Assembly (NCBI RefSeq): GCF_900109355.1
Contig: NZ_FOBF01000022.1
Span: 105,604-169,603 of the forward strand
DNA: 64,000 bases
Source: Nonomuraea pusilla
GTDB lineage: Bacteria > Actinomycetota > Actinomycetes > Streptosporangiales > Streptosporangiaceae
Direction: 5' to 3'
The notes beneath the pieces were generated by a model. That model was not told where the DNA came from. It did no database searches and saw only the letters and a list, made by a program, of their open reading frames with translations. This document shows positions 1 to 10,624 of the stretch, piece after piece (position 1 is the first letter of the stretch; the number at the start of each line of letters is the position of its first letter). Position numbers and translations under genes: made by a program.

Positions 1-2701
1 GCCAGGTGAGCAGCGAGGTGAGGTTCTCGAAGACGTTGTCGCGCTGCTCGCCGGCGTTGCTGTCCGTGGCCGAGAACAGCGCGAAGCTGTCGTCGCCCGT
101 CGAGCGGGCCTCGACGTTGGAGACGAGGTTGCCGGTGCTGCCGTTGGTCATGTTGAGCCCGTCGGCGAACGTGTTCCTGATGCGCGCGTTCCTGATCGTC
201 ATGTTGTCGGTGTTCGCGCCCCAGTACAGGCAGACCTGGTGCTCCACCCACAGGTTCTCGATGACCATGTTCGCCACGTTGGACAGGTCGAACACCTTGC
301 CGGGGCCGTCGATGCGGGAGGTGTAGTTGCCGAAGACCGCGAAGCCCGTGAACGACGAGCCGTTGGCGGAGGAGTCGGCGCGGAAGCCGATGTCGGTGTT
401 CTGCTGCCCCGACGGCGCGTGGAAGCGGGTGAACCACGGGCCCGCCCCGGCGACCTTGACGGCCTTGCCGTAGACGTTGAGCTTGCCGGACATCTGGTAG
501 TCGCCCGCGGGCAGGTAGACGCCCACGAGGTTGGCGTCCTGGCGGGCCCGGTCGAGCGCGTTCTGCACGTCCTGCTGGCCGAACCCGGCGGGCACGGCGT
601 AGCGGGCGGGGTCGGGGTTCGGGAGCTGCGCGACCTCTTCGAGGTCCACGAAGTCGATCGTGTACGTGGAGGTGTTCGCGGCGTCCTTCTGCAGCCTGAT
701 CGTGGCGCCCTTGGGGACGGTGGTGCCGAGCATCAGGTTCGCCTCGTCGTAGATGTGGCGGGGCGGCCCCGACGACGGGGAGTTGTCGGGCCTGTCCTCG
801 GGGCCGTACAGCCAGGCGTGGCGCGAGGTCAGCGGCATGGCCTTCAGCAGGGAGCCGTTGACGTAGACGTTCAGCGTCGAGTCGAGGCCGCCGCCGCCCG
901 GCGCGTCGGGCATGGAGAAGCGCGCGACCAGGGTGTTCGTCGGCGCCTTCGCGGTGAACTCGACGTAGGCGCCGGTCTGGCCGAGCGTCACGGCGCGCCG
1001 GCCCGACGCCTCGCCGGCGAGCGTGCCGACGTCCCTGCTCGGGCCGACGCGCTGCGCGCCGCCGCCCGTCACGGCGTCCTCGGCCTCGTACGTGTCGTAC
1101 GGCATGTGGGCGCCGCGCCCGACGAACAGCGGCCGGGTGCTGGTGTTGTTGGCCCGCTTGGCGGCCACCTCCTGCGGGTCGTCGGCGAGCACGGTCTTGA
1201 CGGTGTGGCGGCCGTCGGCGGCCGTCCAGGGGCCGAGCGTGACGGGGGCGGCGGTGGCGCCGGGAGCGATCGTCCCTGACACGGAGCCGGTGAGCGTCTT
1301 GACGACCGCGCCGGAGGAGTCGGTGACGGTGAGCGTGACACCGTGCGCGCCGGAGGAGGTGGCGATCGTGCCCTGGTTCCTCACCGCGACGGAGAACGTG
1401 ACGGCGTCGCCCTTGGCGGGGTTGCCGGGGGTCCAGGAGACGGCGGAGGCGACGAGGTCGGCGCTGTCCACGGGCTTGACGGTCAGGGAGGCGGTGGCGG
1501 CGTTGTTCGTCTCGTCCCGTTCGGGGACGTCGCCCTGCTCGTCCACCTTGGCGGTGAGCTGGTACGTGCCGGCGTCCCTGGTGCCGATGTCAGCGGAGAC
1601 GGTGGCGGACGCGCCCGCGGCCAGCGCGCCCACGCTCGCCGTGCCGGCCTTGTCGGTGCCGGCGTAGAAGGTGACGGACGTGGCGGGCGAGGGCAGCGTG
1701 CCGGCGTTCCTGACGGTGGCGGTGAGGGTGACGGCGTCGGACTCGGTGGGGGTGGCAGGGGAGTGGGCCAGGGCGGTGACGGTCAGGTCGGGGTTGGCCG
1801 ACGGGGTGCCGAACACCTGGAACTCGGCCGCCTGCCCGCCGGGCGCGCCCGAGTTGGAGGTGATCCTGAGCTGCACGTCGGCGGCGGTGCCGGTCACGGG
1901 GATGGTGACGGCGTTGCCGGTCGCCGGGTCGAACGTGTAGGAGGCGGGCGCGGCCAGCCGGGTGAAGCCCGATGCGTCCTGCGCCCTGCCGAGCACCTCG
2001 ACGGTCTGGGTGCGGCGGCCCCACGCGGGGTCGGGGTCGAGCCGGACGGCGACGGAGGTGAGGTCGGCGTTCGCGCCCAGCTTCACGGTGAGCGTGTTCG
2101 GGTACGCTCCGCCCTCCCAGTACGTCTGCAGGCTGCCGTCGTTGGCGTTGGCGGCGGCGTACGACTGGACGTGGGAGGAGGCGCTGATGGGCTTGCCCGC
2201 GGCCAGGTTCGCGCCGCCGTCGCCGCCCTGCCGGGTGCCCCACGCCTCGAACTCCGACAGCTGACCGGCGGGCCAGCCGCTGTTCGCGGTGATCTGCAGG
2301 CGTACGTACCGGGCGGTCGCGCCGGTGAGGGTGACGGTCGCGGACGGGGCGAACGTGTACGTCGCGGACGGGACGAGCGTGCCGAACGTGGTCCCGTCGG
2401 TGCTGCCGAGCACGGTCAGCGTCTGGGTGCGGCTCGGCCAGCCGGACGGCAGCCTGAGGACGAGCCTGGTGACGGCGGCGGTGGCGCCGAGGTCCACCTG
2501 CACCCACTGGGGGAGGGCGTTGTTGACGGACTCCCAGTACGTGGCCTGGTCGCCGTCGGTGACGCGGGCGGCGGTGTAGACGTCCGTGTGGCTGCTCGCG
2601 GTGGCGGGCTTGCCCGCGGCGAGGTCGCTCTCGGCCGCCGCGTGGGCGGGCGCGCAGAGCACCCCGACGATCAGGGTGAGGGCGGCTAAGACAGCTCTCA
2701 T
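1..2701 (-). CDS. Secreted GH87 alpha-1,3-glucanase (mycodextranase/mutanase type), C-terminus outside the window
   Basis: The reading frame is open from ATG 2701 to the window edge: 900 codons, partial. A Sec signal peptide (hydrophobic run, then APAHA) covers about the first 23 residues. Two F5/8-type C (discoidin) domains follow at about 27-153 and 161-297, each opening with LAAGKP. Two CARDB-like beta domains lie at about 300-405 and 407-523. A CBM-like module begins at YEAED (about 537) and ends at IDFVDLE (about 680), then a right-handed beta-helix starts. In the helix, Asp847 (ADGLN) and Asp870-Asp871 (TGDDS) are 23 and 24 residues apart, the spacing I recall for the catalytic aspartates of GH87 Agl-FH1 (1067, 1090, 1091). 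It should cut alpha-1,3-glucan outside the cell. It is divergent from a LacI gene and a sugar ABC/GH13 operon. A pectate-lyase-like enzyme is the alternative. Confidence 0.82.
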   Translation of the reverse strand, partial: MRAVLAALTLIVGVLCAPAHAAAESDLAAGKPATASSHTDVYTAARVTDGDQATYWESVNNALPQWVQVDLGATAAVTRLVLRLPSGWPSRTQTLTVLGSTDGTTFGTLVPSATYTFAPSATVTLTGATARYVRLQITANSGWPAGQLSEFEAWGTRQGGDGGANLAAGKPISASSHVQSYAAANANDGSLQTYWEGGAYPNTLTVKLGANADLTSVAVRLDPDPAWGRRTQTVEVLGRAQDASGFTRLAAPASYTFDPATGNAVTIPVTGTAADVQLRITSNSGAPGGQAAEFQVFGTPSANPDLTVTALAHSPATPTESDAVTLTATVRNAGTLPSPATSVTFYAGTDKAGTASVGALAAGASATVSADIGTRDAGTYQLTAKVDEQGDVPERDETNNAATASLTVKPVDSADLVASAVSWTPGNPAKGDAVTFSVAVRNQGTIATSSGAHGVTLTVTDSSGAVVKTLTGSVSGTIAPGATAAPVTLGPWTAADGRHTVKTVLADDPQEVAAKRANNTSTRPLFVGRGAHMPYDTYEAEDAVTGGGAQRVGPSRDVGTLAGEASGRRAVTLGQTGAYVEFTAKAPTNTLVARFSMPDAPGGGGLDSTLNVYVNGSLLKAMPLTSRHAWLYGPEDRPDNSPSSGPPRHIYDEANLMLGTTVPKGATIRLQKDAANTSTYTIDFVDLEEVAQLPNPDPARYAVPAGFGQQDVQNALDRARQDANLVGVYLPAGDYQMSGKLNVYGKAVKVAGAGPWFTRFHAPSGQQNTDIGFRADSSANGSSFTGFAVFGNYTSRIDGPGKVFDLSNVANMVIENLWVEHQVCLYWGANTDNMTIRNARIRNTFADGLNMTNGSTGNLVSNVEARSTGDDSFALFSATDSNAGEQRDNVFENLTSLLTW

Positions 2702-2736
2702 GGGGGATGGCCCTTCGGAGGGGGTCGGTTGCCCGA

Positions 2737-2765
2737 ACCATAGGATGTCGAGCAGATGTCAGCAA
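2737..2765 (-). promoter_or_regulatory. Sigma-70-type promoter of the GH87 gene
   Basis: On the minus strand TTGCTG (2765-2760) is followed after exactly 17 bases by TATGGT (2742-2737), about 36 bases before the ATG. A GAAGGG ribosome site sits at 2717-2712. The -10 hexamer is identical to the one proposed for the neighbouring transporter operon, so the two may be used by the same holoenzyme. Confidence 0.5.
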
Positions 2766-2872
2766 TAAGGCGACGAGATTTCGCAAAGAATGGACAGGCC
2801 GATGTCGTGGAGTGAGCACGCTCTCCGCTGGTCAGCTCGCCGCGGGGGCCTCAAGACGTCCCCGGAGCGCGT

Positions 2873-2934
2873 GCAAGCCTTGACGTCTGATCCGCGTAAG
2901 CGGGTGCAAGCGCTTGCGCTGATGGCCGTATAGT
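2873..2934 (+). promoter_or_regulatory. LacI-type operators and leaderless promoter of the LacI gene
   Basis: GCAAGCGCTTGC at 2906-2917 is a perfect 12-bp palindrome with the central CG typical of LacI/GalR operators. A weaker copy, GCAAGCCTTGA, lies at 2873-2883. TATAGT at 2929-2934 is a good -10 hexamer ending 6 bases before the ATG at 2941, so the mRNA should start at or next to the ATG and be leaderless. The operator covers the expected -35 zone, which predicts autorepression and possibly control of the divergent glucanase. Confidence 0.6.
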
Positions 2935-2940
2935 TTGCGC

Positions 2941-3930
2941 ATGACGCGACGACTCGCAGAGGTGGCCAAGAAAGTCGGAGTGAGCGAGGCGACCGTGAGC
3001 CGCGTGCTCAACGGCAAGCCGGGGGTGTCGGAGGCCACGCGGGAGGCCGTGCTCACCGCGCTCGACGTCCTCGGCTACGAGCGCCCCACGCAGCTGCGCG
3101 GCGACCGCGCCAGGCTGGTCGGGCTCGTGCTCCCCGAGCTGCAGAACCCCATCTTCCCCGCCTTCGCCGAGGTCGTCGGCGGCGCGCTGGCGCAGCAGGG
3201 CTTCACCTCGGTGCTGTGCACGCGCACGGTGGGCGGCGTCTCGGAGGCCGACTACGTGGACCTCCTGCTCCAGCAGCAGGTCAGCGGCGTGGTCTTCGCC
3301 GGCGGCCTGTACGCCCAGGCCGCCGCCCAGCACGGCCACTACGAGCTGCTGCACGAGCGCAAGCTGCCCACGGTCCTGGTCAACGCCGCCGTGGACCACC
3401 TCGACTTCCCCCAGGTGTCGTGCGACGACGCGGTGGCCGCCGAGATCGCGCTGGCCCACCTGCGCGCCCTCGGGCACGAGCGCGTCGGCATGGTGCTGGG
3501 GCCGAAGGACCACGTGCCCTCGCGCCGCAAGCTGGAGCGCTTCCAGGCCGACGGGGGCGACCCCGAGCTGGTCGAGCACACCATGTTCTCGCTGGAGGGC
3601 GGGCACGCGGCCGCCGCGCGGCTGGTCAGGCGGGGCGTCACCGGCGTCGTCTGCGCCAGCGACCTGCTCGCGCTCGGCGCGGTGCGCGCGGCCCGCCGCG
3701 CCGGGCTGTCCGTGCCGGGCGACGTGTCGGTCATCGGCTTCGACGACTCGGCGCTGATGAACTGCACCGAGCCGCCGCTGACGACGGTCCGCCAGCCGAT
3801 CGACGCGATGGGCAGGGCCGCCGTGGACCTCCTGGTGGCCCAGATCGACAAGGCGGTGGTGCCGGCGGACGAGCTGCTGTTCGAGCCGGAGCTGGTGGTG
3901 AGGGCGTCCACGGCGAGGGCGAGGGCGTAA
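2941..3930 (+). CDS. LacI-family transcriptional regulator of the alpha-glucan locus
   Basis: A 329-residue repressor. The N-terminal HTH and hinge helix are clear (LAEVAKKVGVSEATVSRVLN, then about 45 residues to the linker). A periplasmic-binding-protein-like effector domain follows, with the usual VPGDVSVIGFDD and CTEPPLTTVRQP segments near the C-terminus. ATG 2941 is preferred over an in-frame TTG at 2935 because a -10 hexamer sits directly upstream, making the transcript leaderless. It lies between a divergent GH87 glucanase and a downstream sugar ABC/GH13 operon, so its effector is probably an alpha-gluco-oligosaccharide released by that glucanase. The family is certain; the ligand is inferred. 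Confidence 0.9.
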   Translation: MTRRLAEVAKKVGVSEATVSRVLNGKPGVSEATREAVLTALDVLGYERPTQLRGDRARLVGLVLPELQNPIFPAFAEVVGGALAQQGFTSVLCTRTVGGVSEADYVDLLLQQQVSGVVFAGGLYAQAAAQHGHYELLHERKLPTVLVNAAVDHLDFPQVSCDDAVAAEIALAHLRALGHERVGMVLGPKDHVPSRRKLERFQADGGDPELVEHTMFSLEGGHAAAARLVRRGVTGVVCASDLLALGAVRAARRAGLSVPGDVSVIGFDDSALMNCTEPPLTTVRQPIDAMGRAAVDLLVAQIDKAVVPADELLFEPELVVRASTARARA

Positions 3931-3940
3931 CGTAGTCGTT

Positions 3941-3993
3941 ATCTTGCAACTTTTCGTCGAAATCTTGCGCGGTTCGGTCCGCGATCCTATGGT
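3941..3993 (+). promoter_or_regulatory. Promoter and operator region of the alpha-glucan ABC operon
   Basis: TTGCGC (3965-3970), a 17-base spacer and TATGGT (3988-3993) form a promoter. Upstream, ATCTTGC occurs twice, at 3941-3947 and 3962-3968, 21 bases apart (two helical turns). Between them lies the odd-centred palindrome TTTCGTCGAAA (3952-3962). The CTTGC half-sites match those of the GCAAGCGCTTGC operator before the LacI gene, so the same repressor may bind both. CTTGC-type motifs are also known for Streptomyces MalR. Confidence 0.45.
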
Positions 3994-4023
3994 GTGGGCA
4001 CCTCGCATCAGAAGGGTCACACC

Positions 4024-5373
4024 ATGCAGAGATCCACCGGACTCCTGCTCGCAACCGCGCTCTGCCTCTCCGCCGCGGCCTGCGGTTCGAGCGAGTCCCC
4101 CTCCTCGACGGCCGGAGGAGCCCCCTCCGTGACCATCACGGTGGCCTGCCAGCCCGCCAAGTCCGCGCCGAAGGAGCGGCAGGCCTGGGACGACGACGTC
4201 GCCGCGTTCATGAAGGCCCACCCCGGCGTGACGGTCAAGAGCACCGACCAGCAGCCCTGCTTCGACCCCAAGACCTTCGGGCCCAAACTCGCCGGCGGCC
4301 AGATGGAGACCGTCTTCGTGGTGCCCGTGACGAACTACGACGACGTCATCTCCCAGGGCCAGGCACTCGACGTGAGCCAGTACACCAGCCTGATCAAGAA
4401 CTGGAACGACCTGCGGCCCGACGTTCGCGAGCTGGTCACGAGGGACGGCAAGGTCTACGGCGTCCCCAACGTCCACTACAGCGTGGGCCTGGTCTACAAC
4501 CGCAAGCTGTTCACCCAGGCCGGGCTCGACCCCGACGCCCCGCCCACCACCTGGGCGGAGGTGCGCGAAGCCGCCAAGAAGATCGCCGGGCTCGGCCCCG
4601 GCCACGTCGGCTACGGCGAGTACTCCGGCGGCAACACCGGCGGCTGGCACTTCACCCAGGCGATCTACGGCCGGGGCGGCGCCGTCCTCACCGACGACGG
4701 CAAGAAGGCCGCGTTCAACTCGCCCGAGGGCAAGGCCGTGCTGCAGAACCTGCACGACATGCGCTGGGTGGACAACAGCATGGGCAACAAGCTCCTCGTC
4801 GGCTGGGAGTCGCTCATGATGGCCATGGGCAGTGGCAAGGTCGGCATGATGCTGGGCGCGCCCGACGTCGTCACCGACGTCGTCAACAAGTTCAAGGGCA
4901 ACGTCTCCGACTACGGCATCACCGGCTTCCCCGAGGCCAAGGCGTCGCTCAGCGGCGGCGAGGCGTTCATGATCAACCCGAAGGCCACGCCCGAGCAGGC
5001 CAAGGCCGGGATGGAGTGGCTCGACTTCCGCTACAACACCGTCGGCAAGGGCCGCTTCGACTTCGCCCGCGGCAAGACCCTCGGCAACCCCGTCGGCGTG
5101 CCCGACAACGACGTCTACGGCGACTCGCCCACCGGCAAGGCGATCCAGGCGGACCGGGAGAAGAACGCCACCCTGCCCGTCGCCAACTACGGGCCGTACG
5201 TGCGGGCCGCCGCGACGATCGCGCCGAAGGCCGAGCCGAAGCACGCCCAGGAGCTGTACGCCATCCTCGACGTGGCCATGTCCGGCGTGCTCAGCAGGCA
5301 GGACGCGAACATCGACGAGCTGCTGGGCGACGCGCAGACCAAGGCCGACGCCATGCTGGCGGCCAAGGGCTGA
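4024..5373 (+). CDS. Sugar ABC transporter substrate-binding lipoprotein (alpha-glucan locus)
   Basis: A 449-residue family 1 extracellular solute-binding protein. ATG 4024 gives a short lipoprotein signal (MQRSTGLLLATALCLSAAAC) with lipobox LSAAAC, so Cys20 should be lipidated and the protein tethered outside the membrane. An in-frame ATG at 3994 would put ten hydrophilic residues before the signal and is less likely; an AGAAGGG ribosome site lies at about 4011-4017. The fold is supported by the MalE-like pattern: YGVPNVHYSVGLVYN, then a GEAFMINPKA segment late in the protein. It delivers an oligosaccharide to the two permeases encoded 3 bases downstream. No ATPase is encoded here, so a shared MsiK-type protein is presumably used. 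Confidence 0.9.
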   Translation: MQRSTGLLLATALCLSAAACGSSESPSSTAGGAPSVTITVACQPAKSAPKERQAWDDDVAAFMKAHPGVTVKSTDQQPCFDPKTFGPKLAGGQMETVFVVPVTNYDDVISQGQALDVSQYTSLIKNWNDLRPDVRELVTRDGKVYGVPNVHYSVGLVYNRKLFTQAGLDPDAPPTTWAEVREAAKKIAGLGPGHVGYGEYSGGNTGGWHFTQAIYGRGGAVLTDDGKKAAFNSPEGKAVLQNLHDMRWVDNSMGNKLLVGWESLMMAMGSGKVGMMLGAPDVVTDVVNKFKGNVSDYGITGFPEAKASLSGGEAFMINPKATPEQAKAGMEWLDFRYNTVGKGRFDFARGKTLGNPVGVPDNDVYGDSPTGKAIQADREKNATLPVANYGPYVRAAATIAPKAEPKHAQELYAILDVAMSGVLSRQDANIDELLGDAQTKADAMLAAKG

Positions 5374-5376
5374 CGC

Positions 5377-6240
5377 ATGGGAATCGTGAGGCGCAACCTG
5401 ACGGCCTACGGGTTCCTCTGCGCGGCGCTGTTCTGCTTCACGGTGTTCGCCTGGTATCCGATGGTCAGGGAGTTCATCCTGAGCTTCCAGAAGACCGACC
5501 TGATCAACCCGCCCGACTGGGTGGGGCTGGACAACTTCAAGGCCGCCGTGCGGGACCCGGCGTTCGGCGAGGCCTGGCTGAACACCGTGGAGTTCACGCT
5601 GCTCGCGCTGCTGTGCGGGTACGCCGTCCCGTTCGTCGTCGCGCTCGTGCTCAACGAGCTGCGCCACGCCCGGGCCTACCTCAGGTTCGTCGTGTACCTG
5701 CCGGTCATGCTGCCGCCGATCGTCGCGGTGCTGCTGTTCCGGTGGTTCTTCGACCCGGGGCCCGGGCTGTTCAACCAGGTGCTCGGCTTCCTGAACCTGC
5801 CGCCGCTGGCCTGGCTCGACTCCTCCAGCACCGCGCTCATCTCCCTCGTCATCGTCTCGACCTGGATGAACATGGGCAGCGCCACCCTCATCTACCTGGC
5901 GGCGCTGCAGAACATCCCGCCCGAGCTGTACGAGGCGGCCGAGCTCGACGGCGCCGGCATCATGCGGCGGATCAGGCACGTCACCATCCCGCAGACCCGG
6001 CTGATCCTGCTGCTCATGCTGATGCTGCAGATCGTGGCCACCATGCAGGTGTTCATCGAGCCGTACATGCTGACCGGCGGCGGGCCGGAGAACGCGACCG
6101 TCAGCGTGGCGTACCTGATGTACCAGTTCGCCTTCTCGCAGATGAACTACGGCCAGGCGGGCGCGCTCGGCATGATGCTCATGATCGTGCTGCTCGTCTT
6201 CGCCGCCTTCCAGCTCCGCACCACCAGGGAGGACGCGTGA
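5377..6240 (+). CDS. Sugar ABC transporter permease, MalF-like (alpha-glucan locus)
   Basis: A 287-residue inner-membrane permease with about six hydrophobic segments. The cytoplasmic EAA loop is visible as YEAAELDGAGIMRRIRHVTIPQ-type sequence at about 185-205; it is the docking site for the ABC ATPase. It starts 3 bases after the binding-protein gene and its TGA overlaps the GTG of the next permease, so translation is coupled. Length and loop placement are usual for the CUT1 family. Substrate is inferred from the flanking GH87 and GH13 genes: alpha-linked gluco-oligosaccharides. Confidence 0.9.
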   Translation: MGIVRRNLTAYGFLCAALFCFTVFAWYPMVREFILSFQKTDLINPPDWVGLDNFKAAVRDPAFGEAWLNTVEFTLLALLCGYAVPFVVALVLNELRHARAYLRFVVYLPVMLPPIVAVLLFRWFFDPGPGLFNQVLGFLNLPPLAWLDSSSTALISLVIVSTWMNMGSATLIYLAALQNIPPELYEAAELDGAGIMRRIRHVTIPQTRLILLLMLMLQIVATMQVFIEPYMLTGGGPENATVSVAYLMYQFAFSQMNYGQAGALGMMLMIVLLVFAAFQLRTTREDA

Positions 6241-7172
6241 TCTCGCTCGGGGCGCGGGCCGCGGCGGGACGGCGGCGGCGGGCGGGCCGGCGCGCGTCCA
6301 GGCCCATCGAGGTGCAGTTCAGGACGATCGTCTCGCCGCACCAGCTCAACAGCAAGTGGGGCAGGCGCGTCTACTGGGCGGTCCTCGTCGCCGTGGTCGT
6401 CACGTTCACGCTGGCGTTCGTCTTCCCGCTGTACTGGATGGTCACCGGGGCGATGAAGTCGGGCGAGGAGATCGCCCAGATGCCGCCGACCCTGTTCCCC
6501 GCCGACCCGTCGCTCGACGCGTTCGGCGAGGCGTGGGACCTGTTCGACATCGGCACCCTGCTGAAGAACACCCTCTTCTACGCGCTCGGCGGCTGGCTGT
6601 TCTCCATGGCCGTGGACGTCGCCGCCGCGTACGCGCTGTCGAAGCTCAGGCCGGTGTTCGGCAACGTCGTCCTCGGCGCGATGCTGGCGACGCTGATGAT
6701 CCCGCCGATGGTCATCCTGATCCCGCTGTACGTGACCATCGTGGACCTGAACCTCCTCAACAACCCGTGGGGGCTGTGGTTCCCCGCGGCGGCCAACGGC
6801 TTCAACATCTTCCTGCTCAAACGCTTCTTCGACTCGATCCCGAGGGAGCTCATCGAGGCGGCGCAGATCGACGGGGCGGGGCCGCTGCGCGTCCTGTGGT
6901 CCGTCGTGCTGCCGGTCTCACGGCCGATCCTCGGCGTGGTGTCGATCTTCACGATCGTGACCGCGTTCAAAGACTTCGTGCTGCCGCTGCTCGTCATGAC
7001 CGACAGCGACCGTATGACGATCAGCGTCGGCCTGTCGCAGACGGCAGGGGCCGTCACCCAGAACCAGATCATGGCCGGGCTGGTCATCACCGGCATCCCC
7101 ATGATCATCGTCTTCTTCGTCTTCCAACGACACATCATGGCGGGGCTCACCGCCGGGAGCATCAAGGGATAG
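6237..7172 (+). CDS. Sugar ABC transporter permease, MalG-like (alpha-glucan locus)
   Basis: A 311-residue CUT1 permease. The start is GTG 6237, overlapping the previous stop (GTGA); a much longer open frame upstream is just the continuation of this frame through the preceding genes. About 50 basic, poorly conserved residues (RRRRAGRR) precede the first membrane helix, longer than usual for MalG. The EAA loop reads EAAQIDGAGPLRVLWSVVLP. The last residues, HIMAGLTAGSIKG, are the standard MalG C-terminal tail. It pairs with the upstream MalF-like subunit to form the channel. Confidence 0.88.
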   Translation: MISLGARAAAGRRRRAGRRASRPIEVQFRTIVSPHQLNSKWGRRVYWAVLVAVVVTFTLAFVFPLYWMVTGAMKSGEEIAQMPPTLFPADPSLDAFGEAWDLFDIGTLLKNTLFYALGGWLFSMAVDVAAAYALSKLRPVFGNVVLGAMLATLMIPPMVILIPLYVTIVDLNLLNNPWGLWFPAAANGFNIFLLKRFFDSIPRELIEAAQIDGAGPLRVLWSVVLPVSRPILGVVSIFTIVTAFKDFVLPLLVMTDSDRMTISVGLSQTAGAVTQNQIMAGLVITGIPMIIVFFVFQRHIMAGLTAGSIKG

Positions 7173-7175
7173 CGC

Positions 7176-8756
<1,581 letters not shown>

Positions 8757-8766
8757 GCGGGGCGGG

Positions 8767-9627
8767 TCAGCCGCGGGCGCGCAGCCAGCCGCGCAGCGCG
8801 TCCTCGGCGGCCGGACGGCCGTCGGGGAAGCGCCGCGCCCTGGCCAGCATCCAGATCACACCCTGCACGGCCCGCGCCGCCAGGCAGTCGCGCAGCTCGG
8901 GGCTCGCGGGGTCGGCGCCGTACGCGCGCACGGCCGCCGCGCCGTCGATGCGGCCGCTGCGCAGCAGGCACGCGAGGTCCCAGCCGGGCGGGGCGGACAT
9001 GCTCTCCTCGAAGTCGTTCCAGAGCAGCCCGCCCTCGGCGGCGATGAGGTTGCCGGCGTGGGCGTCGCCGTGGACCGGCACCGCAGGCCGTGCCCGCAGC
9101 CGCGCGCCCGACTCCGCCAGGCCCTCCCTGAGCCGGTCGAGCACGCCGGGGGTGAGGTCGTCGGTGAGCAGTCTCAGCAGGTGCGCGGGCTCGTCCAGCG
9201 CGGCGCCGAGGTGCGGCAGCTCCCCGGGGAAGCCGCGCAGCGCCTCGTGCAGCGCCGCCAGGGCCCGCCCGGCCGCCTCCGGCGTCACCTCCTGCGGCGG
9301 GCCGGGCTCCGCGTACTCCCAGAAGGACACGGCGAACCCGTCGCGCAGGTGCGGGCCGGGAGGCAGCAGCGCGCTCGGCGGCACGACCGGCGTCCCCTGC
9401 CGGTGCAGGTACGACACGACCTCGAGCTCGCGCCGCAGCGCCTCCTCCGGGTCGGGGCGGCCGAGCGCGGTGACGGTCGGAATCCGCGCCACGACCGGCG
9501 CGGGCCGTAGGTGGACGCGCACGTTGTAGGAGTCCTTCAGCACCACGGGCTCGCGCGCCCGCAGGCCGTGCTCCTCCGCGAGGGCGACCGCCGCGCCGAC
9601 GGCCGCCGCCGTGCTCGTGTCCCGCAT
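8767..9627 (-). CDS. Aminoglycoside-phosphotransferase-fold (APH) small-molecule kinase
   Basis: A 286-residue protein with an APH/choline-kinase fold. The catalytic loop is VHGDAHAGNLI and the metal-binding DFE follows as WNDFEES. The N-terminal lobe carries a basic segment ending in VVARI. Its ATG lies one base after the stop of the LacI regulator upstream, so it is probably the last gene of the cellobiose-type operon. It ends 10 bases from the convergent GH13 gene. The substrate is unknown: such proteins phosphorylate sugars, amino alcohols or antibiotics, and the operon context slightly favours a sugar-linked role. Confidence 0.75.
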   Translation of the reverse strand: MRDTSTAAAVGAAVALAEEHGLRAREPVVLKDSYNVRVHLRPAPVVARIPTVTALGRPDPEEALRRELEVVSYLHRQGTPVVPPSALLPPGPHLRDGFAVSFWEYAEPGPPQEVTPEAAGRALAALHEALRGFPGELPHLGAALDEPAHLLRLLTDDLTPGVLDRLREGLAESGARLRARPAVPVHGDAHAGNLIAAEGGLLWNDFEESMSAPPGWDLACLLRSGRIDGAAAVRAYGADPASPELRDCLAARAVQGVIWMLARARRFPDGRPAAEDALRGWLRARG

Positions 9628-9628
9628 G

Positions 9629-10624
9629 TCAGGCGGACTCCCGGACGACGAGTTCGGTGGGCAGGATGACCGGGGCCGAGGGGCCGCCCTCGGACAGGCC
9701 GAGGAGGAGCCGGACCATGGCCGCCGCCTGCTCGGCCACCGGGTGGCGCAGCGTGGTGAGCGGCGGCTCGGTGTACTTGGCCGCCTCGATGTCGTCGAAG
9801 CCGACCACCGCCACGTCGTCGGGGACGCGCCGCCCGGCCTGGCGCAGCGACTGCAGCGCGCCCACCGCCATCAGGTCGTTGGCCACGAACACCGCGTCGA
9901 GCCCCGGGTCGTCGCGCAGGAGCTGGCGCATCGCGACCGCGCCCGACTCGCGGGTGAAGTCGCCGACGGCGACGATCGAGCGCCGGTCGGAGTCGCGCAG
10001 CACCGTGCGGTAGCCCGTCAGGCGGTCCTGGCCGGCGATCATGTCCTGCGGGCCGGCGATGGTGGCGATCCTGCGCCGCCCCGACGCGACCAGGTGCCGC
10101 ACGCCCGCCTCGGCCCCGCCCACGTTGTCGTTGTCGACGTACGGGATGTCCACCGGCACCGCCGGGCGGCCGTACGAGACGACGGGGACCCGCAGCCGCG
10201 ACAGCGCGGACGGCAGCGGGTCGGCGCCGTGCATGGAGATGAGCATGACGCCGTCGACGTGCCCGCCCGCGATGTAGCGCTCCACGCGGGCGTGGCTCGT
10301 CGGCGACGACGCCAGCATGAGCACGACCTGCTTGTTCACCGCGTCCAGCTCCATCGAGGCCGACCGGATGGCGGTGGAGAACATCGGGTCCTCGGAGAAG
10401 ACCCGGGTGCCGGGCTCGCTGACCACCAGCGCGATCGAGTCGGTGCGCTGCGTCACCAGCGAGCGCGCCGCCGGGTTGGGCAGGTAGCCCAGCTCGTCGA
10501 CGGCGCGCAGCACCGCGTCGCGGATGTGCGGCGCCACCGTCGTCTGCCCGTTCACCACCCGGGACGCGGTGGCGCGCGACACGCCCGCCCGGGCGGCCAC
10601 GGCCTCCAGCGTGGGACGTCTCAT
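9629..10624 (-). CDS. LacI-family regulator, CebR-like
   Basis: A 331-residue LacI/GalR regulator. The HTH (TLEAVAARAGVSRATASRVVNG) is followed by the hinge region and a ligand-binding domain ending ILPTELVVRESA. It lies 49 bases downstream of a GH1 beta-glucosidase and two permeases, the gene set of Streptomyces ceb cellobiose operons, whose regulator CebR is of this family. The likely targets are the GAGAGCG/CGCTCTC palindromes before the binding-protein gene at 15.1 kb. The start region is tandemly duplicated (see the repeat entry), giving an upstream six-codon frame that overlaps this ATG. Confidence 0.88.
   Translation of the reverse strand: MRRPTLEAVAARAGVSRATASRVVNGQTTVAPHIRDAVLRAVDELGYLPNPAARSLVTQRTDSIALVVSEPGTRVFSEDPMFSTAIRSASMELDAVNKQVVLMLASSPTSHARVERYIAGGHVDGVMLISMHGADPLPSALSRLRVPVVSYGRPAVPVDIPYVDNDNVGGAEAGVRHLVASGRRRIATIAGPQDMIAGQDRLTGYRTVLRDSDRRSIVAVGDFTRESGAVAMRQLLRDDPGLDAVFVANDLMAVGALQSLRQAGRRVPDDVAVVGFDDIEAAKYTEPPLTTLRHPVAEQAAAMVRLLLGLSEGGPSAPVILPTELVVRESA

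Noticed and set aside
2851..5979. A 1042-codon minus-strand frame across the LacI and binding-protein genes
   Set aside because: No domain, low-complexity composition, and it would cover two well-supported plus-strand genes and their promoters.
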